Of a stretch of DNA of 64,000 nt, positions 16,025 through 25,519 are shown piece after piece (positions within the stretch are counted from its first letter, which is position 1; the number at the start of each line of letters is the position of its first letter). The notes under the pieces were generated by a model, which saw only the letters and a program-made list of their open reading frames with translations, was not told the origin of the DNA and searched no databases. The DNA comes from Pleomorphomonas sp. T1.2MG-36. Lineage in GTDB: Bacteria; Pseudomonadota; Alphaproteobacteria; Rhizobiales; Pleomorphomonadaceae. The stretch is from positions 372,001-436,000 of the forward strand of contig NZ_CATNLY010000023.1 of assembly GCF_950100655.1 (NCBI RefSeq), read 5' to 3'. The translations under genes and the position numbers were made by a program.

Positions 16025-19000
16025 GCGGCCGCAGCCATGCCCTCACCGCGCTGTTCGTTCGCCGGCCGGTATTGGCGCTGGTGGTCAACGCCCTGGTGAT
16101 CGTGGCGGGCCTTGCCGCCTACCGCGACGTGGAAGTGCGCGAGCTGCCCGACGTCGACCGCCCCGTGGTGACGGTGACCGTCGGCTATGACGGCGCCGCA
16201 CCGGAGACCATCGACACCGACGTGACCGCCCGCGTCGAGTCGGCAGTGGCGCGGGTTGCCGGCGTCACCTCGATATCCGGCCGGTCGAGCTTCGGCCGAT
16301 CGCGCGTCACCATCGAGTTCTCGGAAAACACCGACCTCAACGTCGCCGCCAACGACACGCGCGACGTGGTGAGCCGCATCCGAAATCAGTTGCCGGACGG
16401 CATCAACGAGCCGCAGATCGTCAAGGCCGACGCCGATGGCGATGCCATCATCCGGCTCGCCGTCACGTCCGACCGCGTATCGCTCGAGGAGTTGACCAGC
16501 CTCGTCAACGACAAGATCGCCGACGCGCTTGCCGCCGTCGACGGTGTCGCCGACGTCCAGGTGTTCGGCGACCAGGAGCCGGTATTCCGCGTCGACATTG
16601 ACCAGACGGCGCTGGCGGCGCGCGGCCTCACCGTCGCCGATCTCACTCAGACGCTGTCCACGGTATCGATGGACAGCCCGGCCGGCGCACTGGCCAACCG
16701 CGACCTCAGCATGGTGGTGCGCGCCGACGCACGCGTCACCGATGCCGCCGGCATGGCCCGCCTCATGATCAACGGCACCACGCGCCTCGGTGACGTGGCG
16801 ACCGTGTCGCTGGCACCCGACACCGGCACCTCGCAGCTCAAGATCAACGGCAAGGCCGGCATCGGCATGGGCATCGTCCGCGCCGCCCGGTCCAACTCCA
16901 TCCAGATTTCCAGCGATGTCGCCCGTGTGGTCGCCAACCTGAAGCCGACGCTGCCGGACGGGGTCGAACTCGCCATCACCTCCGATGAGGCGCGCTTCAT
17001 CAACGGCGCCCTGCACGAGGTGATCCTGGCCCTCGGGCTCGGTGTCGTCATCGTGGTCGCCGTCATCTACCTGTTTCTCGCCAACTGGCGGGCGACGCTG
17101 ATCCCGGCCATCACCATTCCGGTGTCGCTCATCGGAACGCTGGCCGCGATGTGGCTGGTCGGCTTCTCGATCAACATCGTGACGCTTCTGGCCCTGGTGC
17201 TCGCCACGGGCCTTGTGGTCGACGATGCCATCGTCGTCCTGGAGAACATCGTCCGTCGGCGCCACATGGGCATGCAGCCACGCGCCGCGGCGGTGCTCGG
17301 CACCGAGGAAGTGTTCTTCGCCGTGCTCGCCACGACGGCAACCCTCGCCGCCGTGTTCGTGCCGATTTCCTTCCTGCCGGGAACCGCCGGCAGCCTGTTT
17401 CGCGAGTTCGGCTTCGTGCTGGCCATCGCGGTCACCATTTCAGGCATCACGGCGCTGACGTTCGCACCGATGCTGGCCGCGACCATCCTGCCGGCGGAAG
17501 ACAAACAGAGGCGGGCGATCATGCCGCGTCTGCTCGGCTCGATCGGCCGGCCGCTCGCCGCGGTCTACGGCCGGGTGCTCCATGCGGCGCTGGCCGCCCC
17601 TCTCGTGGTGGTCGCCCTGTCGGTCGGCTTCGCCGCCGTTGCCTGGGGCGTCTTCCAGAGCCTGCCGAGCGAGCTGACGCCGCGTGAGGACCGGGGTTCG
17701 GTGATGCTGATGGTCACCGCCCCGCCCGGGATCTCCATCGACAACATGGGACGGCAGATGGACAAGGTTGCCGCCGTCGTCCAGCCCTATCTCGACAGCG
17801 GGGAGGCCACCGCCAGCTTCGCTATCGCCGGGCGCGGCGACGCCAACTCCGGCTTCATGATGCTGACGCTCGCCCCATGGGAAGAGCGGTCGCGCAGCCA
17901 AGCGGCGATCGCCGCCGAAATCAACGGCAAGCTTGCCGCCATCCCGTCCATCCAGGCGCGAGCCTTGAGCTCCAACTCGCTCGGCATTCGCGGCGGCGGC
18001 CAGGGCTTGCGCCTCTCTCTCGTCGGTCCCGATTTCGAGGGCCTTGCCAAGGTCGGCGACGCGTTCATCAAGGCGCTGGAGACGCGGCCGGAGGTCCGGA
18101 ATGCCACCCTCGACTACCAGCCGACGCAGCCGCAGCTGTCCGTCCGCATCGACCGCGATCGGGCGCAGGATCTCGGTATTTCCGTCACCGGCCTCGCCCA
18201 GGCCTTGCAAGCCGTTCTGGACGGCCGCGAGGTGGCCGACGTTTCGATCGGCGACCGGATCATTCCGGTCAAACTGGTGTCGTCCGCCACGCCGATCGAC
18301 GACCCGACCGACCTCGGCAACGTCTTCCTCCGGACCGGCGATGGGCGGATGGTGCCGATGAGCGCCATCGCCACGCTGGTCGAGGGCTCCACGGCGCCCG
18401 GCCTGTCGCGCGACGGCCAGCAAAGGGCGGTGCCCATCTCCATCGAACCGGCTCCCGGCGTGGCCCTGAGGCAGGCGATGGCGGTGGCCGATGACGTCGC
18501 GGCCTCGGTCCTGCCAGCCGGCTACGGCATCAAGCAGACCGGTGAGGCGGCGGCGCTCGCCCAGACGTCGGCCGGGCTTGCCACCACCTTCGGCTTCGCG
18601 CTGATCGTCGTGCTGCTGGTGCTCGCGGCCCAGTTCGAAAGCTTCGTGGCGGCCTTGATCATCATCACAACCGTTCCCTTCGGCCTCGCCGCCGCCGTAT
18701 TCGCCATCCGCTTCACCGGTGGCACGCTCAACATCTACAGCCAGATCGGCCTCGTCATGGTGGTCGGCATCATGGCCAAGAACGGCATTCTGATCGTCGA
18801 ATTCGCCAATCAATTGCGCGACGAAGGTCGTAGCGTCCGCGAAGCGATCGAAGCGGCGGCCCGCATCCGGCTGAGACCCGTGGTGATGACCATGATCGCC
18901 ACCATCGTGGGAGCGGTGCCGCTGGTTCTCGCTTTCGGCGCCGGAGCCGAGGCGCGCGTCGCCCTTGGCTGGGTGCTGGTGGGCGGCCTTGGCTTTGCGA

Positions 19001-19173
19001 CCGTGTTCACGCTGTTCCTGACGCCGGTCGCCTACCTGATGCTGGCGGGCCTTGCCAAACCGCGCGGCCACATCGAGCGCCTGCTGTCGGGCGAGCTCAG
19101 CGACGCCGAAAAGCTCGGCCTCACCGAGGACGAGATGGTTGGTCCGGAAAAGCCGAAGCTCGCCGCGGAGTGA
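16021..19173 (+). CDS. RND efflux permease (HAE1/AcrB-like)
   Basis: This 1050-residue proton-driven efflux pump subunit of the inner membrane shows the twofold RND architecture, with transmembrane clusters near residues 15-35, 335-560 and 850-1020 and two large periplasmic loops. The proton-relay motif LVVDDAIVVLEN of helix 4 carries the paired Asp. The second-half counterpart GIMAKNGILIVEFAN is also intact. It is translationally coupled to the adaptor. Substrates cannot be read from sequence; family members export drugs, detergents or natural products. Confidence 0.92.
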   Translation: MSGRSHALTALFVRRPVLALVVNALVIVAGLAAYRDVEVRELPDVDRPVVTVTVGYDGAAPETIDTDVTARVESAVARVAGVTSISGRSSFGRSRVTIEFSENTDLNVAANDTRDVVSRIRNQLPDGINEPQIVKADADGDAIIRLAVTSDRVSLEELTSLVNDKIADALAAVDGVADVQVFGDQEPVFRVDIDQTALAARGLTVADLTQTLSTVSMDSPAGALANRDLSMVVRADARVTDAAGMARLMINGTTRLGDVATVSLAPDTGTSQLKINGKAGIGMGIVRAARSNSIQISSDVARVVANLKPTLPDGVELAITSDEARFINGALHEVILALGLGVVIVVAVIYLFLANWRATLIPAITIPVSLIGTLAAMWLVGFSINIVTLLALVLATGLVVDDAIVVLENIVRRRHMGMQPRAAAVLGTEEVFFAVLATTATLAAVFVPISFLPGTAGSLFREFGFVLAIAVTISGITALTFAPMLAATILPAEDKQRRAIMPRLLGSIGRPLAAVYGRVLHAALAAPLVVVALSVGFAAVAWGVFQSLPSELTPREDRGSVMLMVTAPPGISIDNMGRQMDKVAAVVQPYLDSGEATASFAIAGRGDANSGFMMLTLAPWEERSRSQAAIAAEINGKLAAIPSIQARALSSNSLGIRGGGQGLRLSLVGPDFEGLAKVGDAFIKALETRPEVRNATLDYQPTQPQLSVRIDRDRAQDLGISVTGLAQALQAVLDGREVADVSIGDRIIPVKLVSSATPIDDPTDLGNVFLRTGDGRMVPMSAIATLVEGSTAPGLSRDGQQRAVPISIEPAPGVALRQAMAVADDVAASVLPAGYGIKQTGEAAALAQTSAGLATTFGFALIVVLLVLAAQFESFVAALIIITTVPFGLAAAVFAIRFTGGTLNIYSQIGLVMVVGIMAKNGILIVEFANQLRDEGRSVREAIEAAARIRLRPVVMTMIATIVGAVPLVLAFGAGAEARVALGWVLVGGLGFATVFTLFLTPVAYLMLAGLAKPRGHIERLLSGELSDAEKLGLTEDEMVGPEKPKLAAE

Positions 19174-19179
19174 AGCGGA

Positions 19180-20469
19180 TCAGCCGATCCGGAACCGGCG
19201 AGCCTCGGCGGGATTGGAGAAGACCTCGCGGTCGAGGCGCGTCAGCATGTAGGAGATGAGGCCGGTCATGATCATGTCGGTCTGCCAGGGCAGCGTCTCG
19301 ATCACCGTCGATCGGCGCAGATCCTCGACCAGCGCCGCTTCGATCGCCGTCTTCAGCCCCGTCTCGAACAGCGGATAGGCGCGAACCGAGCCGCCGGTCA
19401 GCACGATGCGGCTGGGGTTGATCAGCGCCATCAGCCGGGCGAGCCCGTAACCCAGCGTCTCACCGGCCCGATGATAGATCGCCCGCATGGTTTCGTCGCC
19501 GGCATAGGCGGCCGCCTCGTGGGCGATCAGTTCCCCCTGCGTGGGGCGGACACTGAGCGGAGGAGCATCCTCCGGCAAGCCAAGCGCCTGACGATGAATG
19601 GCGTAATCGGCGATATAGGCTTCAAGGCAGCCGCGCCGGCCACACTGGCAAAGGGCTCCATCGGGCAGGTGATTCATATGGCCGAACTCGGCCGCCGAGC
19701 CGGCGGCGCCATGGTGCAGCCGGTCGCCGACGAACAGGCCGGCACCAACGCCCTGATCGACGAAGATCACGGCGAAGGTGCCGCTATAGATATCCGGGTT
19801 GGCCTCGTGCAAGGCCTGGGCGATCATGTTGGCGTCATTGGAAAGAATGCAGTTGCGGCCCGTCAGCACCCTGAGCGGCTCGACGAGGCGCATGTCGCGA
19901 ACGTTGAAGGCCGGCGACCACATGACCGATCCGGTATTGGTGTCGACGAAACCTTGCGCGCCGATGGCAATCTCGGCCACCTGCCGGAAATCGATGCCGT
20001 TGTCGGCGACGATGCGACCGAGGAGATCGGCGAGCTTGACGGGAAAGCTGTCGCGCGTCTCCTCGAAGGTCGGCACGATGGCTTCCTGACGATCGATGAG
20101 GCGGCCGTCGAAATCGGCGAGCTGCAATACGACGCTGTCGCGCGAAATCTTGGCGGCCAGCACGTAGCCCGCCGTCGGATCGAGGCGCAACATGACGCGA
20201 GGACGACCGCGCCGCACCGGTTCGGCCTGGGCCTCGCCGCTGTCCACCTCGTCATCGCTGGCCTCGACCAGTCCCTCGGCGATCAGATCGGCGGTGATGG
20301 CGGTGATGGTGGCCGGTGACAGATGCGTTTCGGCGCCGAGATCGACGCGGGCGATCGGCTCGCGTCGACGCAGCGCCGACAGCACCAGGGATCGGTTTTG
20401 CCGCCGAACATGATCGCTGTCGGCCTTGCCGACGGAAGCGCGCCGCGATCCATCTCCACGCACGGTCAT
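19180..20469 (-). CDS. ROK-family transcriptional repressor (XylR/NagC-like)
   Basis: This 429-residue regulator has an N-terminal winged HTH (about residues 18-75, LRRREPIARVDLGAETHLS) and a C-terminal ROK sugar-kinase-like domain. That domain holds the zinc-binding cluster CQCGRRGCLEAY, as in XylR/Mlc. The start at MTVRGDGSRR was chosen for its GGAGG site, about 12 bases upstream. It is divergent from an orphan sugar-binding protein gene, the obvious candidate target. The effector is probably a sugar, unidentified. Confidence 0.88.
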   Translation of the reverse strand: MTVRGDGSRRASVGKADSDHVRRQNRSLVLSALRRREPIARVDLGAETHLSPATITAITADLIAEGLVEASDDEVDSGEAQAEPVRRGRPRVMLRLDPTAGYVLAAKISRDSVVLQLADFDGRLIDRQEAIVPTFEETRDSFPVKLADLLGRIVADNGIDFRQVAEIAIGAQGFVDTNTGSVMWSPAFNVRDMRLVEPLRVLTGRNCILSNDANMIAQALHEANPDIYSGTFAVIFVDQGVGAGLFVGDRLHHGAAGSAAEFGHMNHLPDGALCQCGRRGCLEAYIADYAIHRQALGLPEDAPPLSVRPTQGELIAHEAAAYAGDETMRAIYHRAGETLGYGLARLMALINPSRIVLTGGSVRAYPLFETGLKTAIEAALVEDLRRSTVIETLPWQTDMIMTGLISYMLTRLDREVFSNPAEARRFRIG

Positions 20470-20846
20470 AATAACGCCTGTCCTCCGCCATCGGCAGGGG
20501 ACATCCCTGGCCTCGGCGCCCATTCTCTATTTCATCGAAGCCTTTCCCAGCCTGACAGATCAGACGGGATGCTCTGGGGCCGAAACCTTTTCGGATTCCT
20601 CCGCCCCCTCCCCTTACCGCACGACCCCGGGTGGAAACCACCCCGAAGTCCGGTCCGCTTCCCCCAAAGCGGCCGGCCAGATCGGCACGGGATATTGACA
20701 TTGCCCATGGCCCCGGTCCACGCTTTTTTTGGGCTTCAAAGATAATCAATGGGTCAACTGGGCCAAGCGGCCCGCTTCACAATCCCCAACCCGACGCGTA
20801 TTGTCCGCGCGCCCATGGGAACGACATTCGGGGGGACGTCTTCGGC
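20470..20846. promoter_or_regulatory. Divergent region ROK regulator / sugar-binding protein
   Basis: This 377-base stretch has no credible gene. It holds a small hairpin GGGTGG-AAA-CCACCC at 20629-20643 and an AT-richer patch at 20690-20760. No clear ROK operator was identified by eye. Confidence 0.45.
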
Positions 20847-21866
20847 ATGTGGAGGGTGCTTCCGACAATCGTCTTCGGCCTGTTCTGCCAGGCGGCAACC
20901 GCGGCGCCGGTGATCGGCGTGAGCTGGCCGGGCGATACCACGCACCAGTGGAAAGTGGATTCCGAGGCAATCCGCGACGCGATATCCGCCGGCGCCGGCG
21001 CGGTGATCGAAACCGATGCGCGCCTGTCGGCGGGCAAGCAGATCCTCGACGTCAAAAGCCTGATCGATGCCAAGGTCGACGTGCTGATCGTCGCCGCGGT
21101 CGATGCCCGCGCCCTGGAAATGCCGATCAAGGCGGCGGTCGCGGCCGGCATCCCGGTCATCGGCTATGACCGGCCCATCAGCCTCGACGGCGTGCTTTCG
21201 ATCGGCTTCAATCAGGCCGATGTGGGACGCCTGCAGTCGCTGGCCCTGTACGCGGCGCGGCCGCGCGGCGACTGGGTGCTGCTCAAGGGCGATTTCGACG
21301 ACCCGCAAACCGCCCGCCTTTACGCCGGACAGATCGGCGTGCTCAGGGATTCGATCAGTGCCGGTCTGATCCGGATCGCCGGCGAGGCCTACACGCCCGG
21401 CGGATTGTCGCTGAATGCCCGCCGCGCCTTCGGCAACATTCTCGATTCCACCCGCAACGCCGTCGATGCCGTGCTGACGCCAGACGATGCCAGCGCCGGA
21501 GAGGCGATCTCGGTTCTCGAAGAACGGGGCCTCATCGACAAGGTCGCCGTCGTCGGTCAGGGGGGAGATCCGGAAACGCTGAACCGCATCGCGCGCGGCC
21601 AGCAAACCGCCACCATATGGGAGGACCATGAGGCGTTGGCCCGCAAGACAGCGGACGTGGCGCTGCAACTGGCCGCCGGCCGAACGCCGCACGAACTCGG
21701 GGTCACAAGACAGCTCGACGACGGACAGGGGACGACCTACGAGCTGCATCTGCAGCCCTTCACCATCACCGTCGATGCGCTCGGCCTCGCGCTGACGGCG
21801 GGCTGGATCGATGCCGAGCGCCTCTGTCGTCACGTACCGGCCGGCCGCGTCGTCGATTGTCCCTGA
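20847..21866 (+). CDS. Periplasmic sugar-binding protein (RbsB/XylF type), orphan
   Basis: This 339-residue protein has a short signal peptide (MWRVLPTIVFGLFCQAATAA) and a Peripla_BP_4 fold. Visible features are VIGVSWPGDTTHQW at the first strand, ALEMPIKAAVAAGIPVIGYDRP in lobe 1, and DAVLTPDDASAGEAISVLEERG in lobe 2. It resembles xylose/ribose-type binding proteins and is a distant relative of the ChvE protein encoded about 4 kb away. No ATPase or permease adjoins it, so it may borrow GguA-GguB or feed a sensor. The ROK neighbour suggests sugar induction. Confidence 0.8.
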   Translation: MWRVLPTIVFGLFCQAATAAPVIGVSWPGDTTHQWKVDSEAIRDAISAGAGAVIETDARLSAGKQILDVKSLIDAKVDVLIVAAVDARALEMPIKAAVAAGIPVIGYDRPISLDGVLSIGFNQADVGRLQSLALYAARPRGDWVLLKGDFDDPQTARLYAGQIGVLRDSISAGLIRIAGEAYTPGGLSLNARRAFGNILDSTRNAVDAVLTPDDASAGEAISVLEERGLIDKVAVVGQGGDPETLNRIARGQQTATIWEDHEALARKTADVALQLAAGRTPHELGVTRQLDDGQGTTYELHLQPFTITVDALGLALTAGWIDAERLCRHVPAGRVVDCP

Positions 21867-21881
21867 CAGATAGAAACAGGT

Positions 21882-22490
21882 TCAGGCAAACAGCTCCGGA
21901 CGGCGCCGACGCAGCGCCTCGACCAGAAGACGCGTCTTGAGATCGAGCGCCTCGCCGGTGTCGGCAATCTCGGCCAGTTCCGCCAAGGGCAGCTCGACCA
22001 CTTCGATCTCCTCGCTTTCCTCCGCGAGGCCACCGCCCTTGCCGCGCTGTGCCGATGCGTCGATCTCGCCGAGATAGAGCCAGACCCGTTCGGTAAGCGA
22101 TCCCGGAGAAGAATAGGGCCGGCCGAGATACTCCAACTTGCCGACCACGCATCCCGCCTCTTCCCAGGCTTCGCGGCGCACCGCCGTTTCGCCGTCTTCA
22201 CCGTCGTCGACGATGCCGGCGATCGCCTCGAGCGTTACACCCTTGCCGTCGGCCAAAAGCGCGGCGGCACGCACTTGCCGGACCAGAATGGCCGTCCGGT
22301 GAACCGAATCGTAGACAAGAACCGCCGCGCCATCGCCGTGGTCGTGCACCTCGCGCCGCACGAGCCGGGGCTCGCCATGCACCGTTGTTTCGAGAACCGC
22401 GACTTCCAGCGTCAGCCAGCCATCGTAGACGGTACGACGCTCCTTGACCGACACGGGAGGCAAGCGGTTCTCGGTCAATCGGTCCGCCAT
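21882..22490 (-). CDS. NUDIX hydrolase (NudK/ADP-ribose pyrophosphatase-like)
   Basis: This 202-residue pyrophosphohydrolase has a complete NUDIX box fitting GX5EX7REUXEEXGU, with the catalytic REAWEEAG. It cleaves a nucleoside diphosphate linked to another moiety, in the presence of Mg2+. Overall layout, with an N-terminal beta-rich extension and a PYSSPGSLTERVWLYLGE segment after the box, is like GDP-mannose hydrolase NudK and ADP-ribose pyrophosphatases. The start has a GGAG site 8 bases upstream. It is convergent with the sugar-binding gene, with 15 bases between the stops. Substrate not determinable. Confidence 0.85.
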   Translation of the reverse strand: MADRLTENRLPPVSVKERRTVYDGWLTLEVAVLETTVHGEPRLVRREVHDHGDGAAVLVYDSVHRTAILVRQVRAAALLADGKGVTLEAIAGIVDDGEDGETAVRREAWEEAGCVVGKLEYLGRPYSSPGSLTERVWLYLGEIDASAQRGKGGGLAEESEEIEVVELPLAELAEIADTGEALDLKTRLLVEALRRRRPELFA

Positions 22491-22720
22491 ACTGGTGTCT
22501 CCCTGTCGTCAGCGATCCGCTCCTTGATAGCCGCCCGCCACCGGGCTCGCCAGCATCCAAGGCCGGCCGGCGCAACCATGCACCACCGGTGGACCATCGC
22601 TGTCGCGCGCGAGCAACAGTCGGCTCTCCGGCACCGCTTTGCGAGCGTTGCACTGTCTACGCTTGACCGGCGGCCCTCGCCTCGGCCAAATGCGGCAACC
22701 GTCGTTTGGGAGCCCCCACC

Positions 22721-24088
22721 ATGATCGATCCGTCCTGTCTCGCCGTCATCCTCGCGGCCGGAGAAGGCACGCGCATGAAATCCGACCTGCCGAAAGTGCT
22801 GCACGCAGTGGGCGGCAGGCCGCTCATCGACGCAGTCCTGGAGAGCGCCCGAGCCGGTGGCGCGAACCGCGTCGCCGTGGTGATCGGCGCCGGCGCCGAC
22901 AAGGTGCGCGCCTATCTCGGGAACGCGGCTCCCGACGCGCAGGTGTTCGAGCAGCGGGAGCGTCTCGGCACGGCGCATGCGACGCTGGCGGCGCGCGAGG
23001 CGCTCGCCGACCACCGAGGACCCGTGCTCGTCCTGTTCGGCGACACGCCGCTCGTCCGCCCGGCAACCATTTCCGCCCTGACGGACCGCCTGTCGACCGG
23101 CGCCGACATCGCCCTTCTCGGCTTCAAGACCGAGGTGCCGACCGGCTATGGCCGGCTGATCGTCCGTGACGGGCGGCTCGTCGCCATCGTCGAGGAGAAG
23201 GACGCCGACGCGGCAACCAAGGAGATTCGTCTCTGCAATTCGGGAATCATGGCCTTCAGGCCGGGCCTGTTGCCGGAGCTGCTCGAAGCGATTGGCAACG
23301 CCAATGCCAAGGGCGAGTACTACCTGACCGACGCCATAGCGGTAGCCGCGGCTCGCGGTCTCAGGGCCGAGGCGGTCATCGGGGATGACGAGAGCGAGTT
23401 CGTGGGAATCAACGACCGCGCGCAGCTCGCGGCGGCCGAAGGCATCTTCCAGCACCGGATGCGCGCCGAGGCGATGGCTGCCGGCGTGACGCTCGCAGCG
23501 CCCGAGACGGTCTTCTTCTCCTTCGACACCAAGCTGGATCGAGACGTGGTGGTGGAGCCCAACGTGGTGTTCGCCCCCGGCGTCAGCGTGGCGTCCGGCG
23601 CGACAATCCGCGCCTTCAGCCATCTCGAAGGCGCAAAGGTCGCCGGCGGGGCGATCGTCGGCCCCTATGCCCGACTGCGGCCGGGCGCCGACCTTGCCGA
23701 GAACGTTCACGTCGGCAACTTCGTGGAGATCAAGAACGCCCGCGTCGACCGGGGAGCCAAGGTCAACCATCTCACCTATATCGGCGACGCCTCGATCGGC
23801 GCCCGCACCAACGTCGGCGCCGGCACCATCACCTGCAACTATGACGGCTTCTTCAAGCACAAGACGGTCATCGGCGCCGATGTCTTCGTCGGCTCCAACA
23901 CCGTCATGGTGGCGCCGGTCACGGTCGGCGACAACGCGCTGACGGCGGCCGGCTCGGTGATCACCTCCGACGTGCCCGGCGACGCCATGGCGTTCGGGCG
24001 TGCCCGCCAGGAGGTGAAGGAGGGAATGGGAGCGGCAAAGAAGGCCATGCTGGCCGCCAAGAAGGCGGCAGCGAAGTCCGGCGGCTGA
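22721..24088 (+). CDS. glmU: Bifunctional GlmU (GlcNAc-1-P uridyltransferase / GlcN-1-P acetyltransferase)
   Basis: This 455-residue enzyme makes UDP-GlcNAc for peptidoglycan and LPS. The N-terminal nucleotidyltransferase domain has LAAGEGTRMKSDLPKVLH at about residues 12-29. A left-handed beta-helix C-terminal domain of hexapeptide repeats (about 250-430) has the acetyltransferase residues in NFVEIKNAR and NYDGFFKHKT. The ATG at 22721 gives the family N-terminus; an in-frame TTG 15 bases earlier is unlikely. Here it stands alone rather than with glmS. Confidence 0.95.
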   Translation: MIDPSCLAVILAAGEGTRMKSDLPKVLHAVGGRPLIDAVLESARAGGANRVAVVIGAGADKVRAYLGNAAPDAQVFEQRERLGTAHATLAAREALADHRGPVLVLFGDTPLVRPATISALTDRLSTGADIALLGFKTEVPTGYGRLIVRDGRLVAIVEEKDADAATKEIRLCNSGIMAFRPGLLPELLEAIGNANAKGEYYLTDAIAVAAARGLRAEAVIGDDESEFVGINDRAQLAAAEGIFQHRMRAEAMAAGVTLAAPETVFFSFDTKLDRDVVVEPNVVFAPGVSVASGATIRAFSHLEGAKVAGGAIVGPYARLRPGADLAENVHVGNFVEIKNARVDRGAKVNHLTYIGDASIGARTNVGAGTITCNYDGFFKHKTVIGADVFVGSNTVMVAPVTVGDNALTAAGSVITSDVPGDAMAFGRARQEVKEGMGAAKKAMLAAKKAAAKSGG

Positions 24089-25415
24089 CCGGCGGTCCTT
24101 TTCGCGCCGTTTCGGTGCTTGAAGACGGCCGGGAGCGTCATCGGGTGCTCTCGGCGTGACGGACTCATTCCCTTTTGTCCCAATTGCGGTGTCCGGCAAG
24201 GCGGTCGCGTACACGCTACGCGCGCCTTCTATCGGTCATGAAGAACAATTTTCAGTAGAACGTTTCGACAGGACACCGTCTCCATAGCGGAGCGGGACAA
24301 GGGCCCGATCGACCCGCGATCAAGCCCGACAAGCGCAAATCCCGGCCCAGCCCTGCTACCTTCGAACGCCCGCCAACGTTTCCGGAGCGAGGACTTGACC
24401 GAAACGTTCATCAAAACATGGACGATCCTGCGCACTTCAGTCTGACGACTGCAATTCTTCGAGCCAACCTTCCCGGAAAAAACTCCATCCGAAGGGTGGC
24501 TGGGGACACCTCTTGGAAGCCCCGTCAACACCTTTAAGTTTTAATCAATCTACAAATCTCCTCCATAGATTGATGAATTGTATTTTACCTATAAAAATTT
24601 TGTTCGATATTCGAATTTATAATTGAAACTACCCGCAAAACCGCTCAAGATTCTCCTAAAGTGGAATTTTCTCTTTTAGTTACGGTAGTTTGTGAGAGCA
24701 CCGTATTCCCCGTCCTGGAAAATGCAAGGGATTGCACGGATAAAAGCAGGCTTGCAGAGCCGTAGGCGCTTGGCTAAACTATTACATAAAGTCGATCCGG
24801 CGCCTGGGAAGAGGACCGGAGTTCTCGGCTGATTTGGGGGAAAAATCAGGTATGACAGGGAGTTGCGAGCGTGATGCCTGCGGCGGTGCGCGGCCTCGGC
24901 GCAATACCGTACGGTTGTTTACGGCGCATCGTCCCAACAGGCAGCAGTCGACCTCGATCTGGCAAGGCATTTCGTCCACGGACAAAGATGTCATCCCCAA
25001 TGTCCCGAAGGTGAGGGTGGCGGGAGGATTATCCTCTTTGCTCCGTAGCGAAGGGGCCGGCGGTGTCGGCCGAGTTGAGATCACCCGGACCCCGATGGCC
25101 GACGTCGCGTTAGTCGATGGTCGGTACCGGCGAGGTCTGGACAGCGGCCTGGTTTCGGTGAAACTGCCGCTGGGAGTGCAGGATGCGTGCGCCGTCCCCG
25201 TGGCGGGTTTGGCACACGTCCGGACGAGTTCCGGAACAGGGGATTCGCTGCCCCCGGGGCAGCTTCGCGACGGCGGCCGAACGGCCGTCCTTCGCGTCAA
25301 GGAGGTCCTTCCGCCCGTTCGGCACCAGCCGGTTCGGATGGAAGGTATGGATCCGGTGGCGCCCGTTACCGGACCCGAAATGGGAATAAGGCGGGGATGT
25401 CCTGCTTTATGAGGA

Positions 25416-25440
25416 CGTCAGGAGCGGAAAGCGCCTGACG
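25416..25440 (+). promoter_or_regulatory. Stem-loop in the chvE leader
   Basis: CGTCAGG (25416-25422) pairs with CCTGACG (25434-25440); an inner GC/GC pair closes a GGAAA loop after one A-G mismatch. It lies 80 bases upstream of the chvE start and could shape the mRNA leader or end an upstream transcript. No T tract follows. Confidence 0.45.
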
Positions 25441-25443
25441 AAA

Positions 25444-25454
25444 TTGGTCACCAA
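25444..25454 (+). promoter_or_regulatory. Palindrome TTGGTCACCAA upstream of chvE
   Basis: A perfect 5-1-5 palindrome lies 66 bases upstream of the chvE start codon. Shape and place suit a repressor site; the regulator is unknown. Confidence 0.4.
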
Positions 25455-25519
25455 CTCACACGGAGTTCCCGAAGAGGCGTGGCAGGTCGCCAACCCTCGC
25501 GGGATTGAAGGGGGAGAGA

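Larger units (their letters stand above)
24089..25519. other. 1.4-kb non-coding stretch upstream of chvE, with AT island and hairpins
   Basis: I find no credible gene here. Open frames exist on both strands, but their translations are Arg/Pro/Ser-rich or lack any family pattern. An AT-rich island at about 24530-24690 contrasts sharply with flanking DNA and probably holds promoters. An inverted repeat TACGGT...ACCGTA lies at 24681-24705. Near the 3' end are a hairpin GTCCT/AGGAC (25399-25416), a longer hairpin at 25416-25440 and a palindrome at 25444-25454. A long untranslated leader or a small RNA is possible. Confidence 0.5.

Noticed and set aside
17440..19071. 543-codon antisense frame within the RND permease gene
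   Set aside because: Its Gly/His/Asp/Arg-rich translation is the typical shadow of a GC-rich gene, while the sense frame is a complete 1050-residue RND protein.
24229..24531. 100-codon minus-strand frame after glmU
   Set aside because: No recognisable motif, composition unlike neighbours, and it runs into the AT-rich promoter island.
25226..25257. EcfG promoter in the chvE leader (GGAAC at 25233)
   Set aside because: The bases 16-17 after it read CCGG, with no GTT element.
24782..25412. Overlapping open frames of 172 (minus) and 192 (plus) codons in the chvE leader
   Set aside because: Both translations are Arg/Pro/Ser/Gly-rich without any domain pattern, they overlap each other almost fully, and neither has a convincing ribosome site. 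More likely chance frames in GC-rich non-coding DNA.
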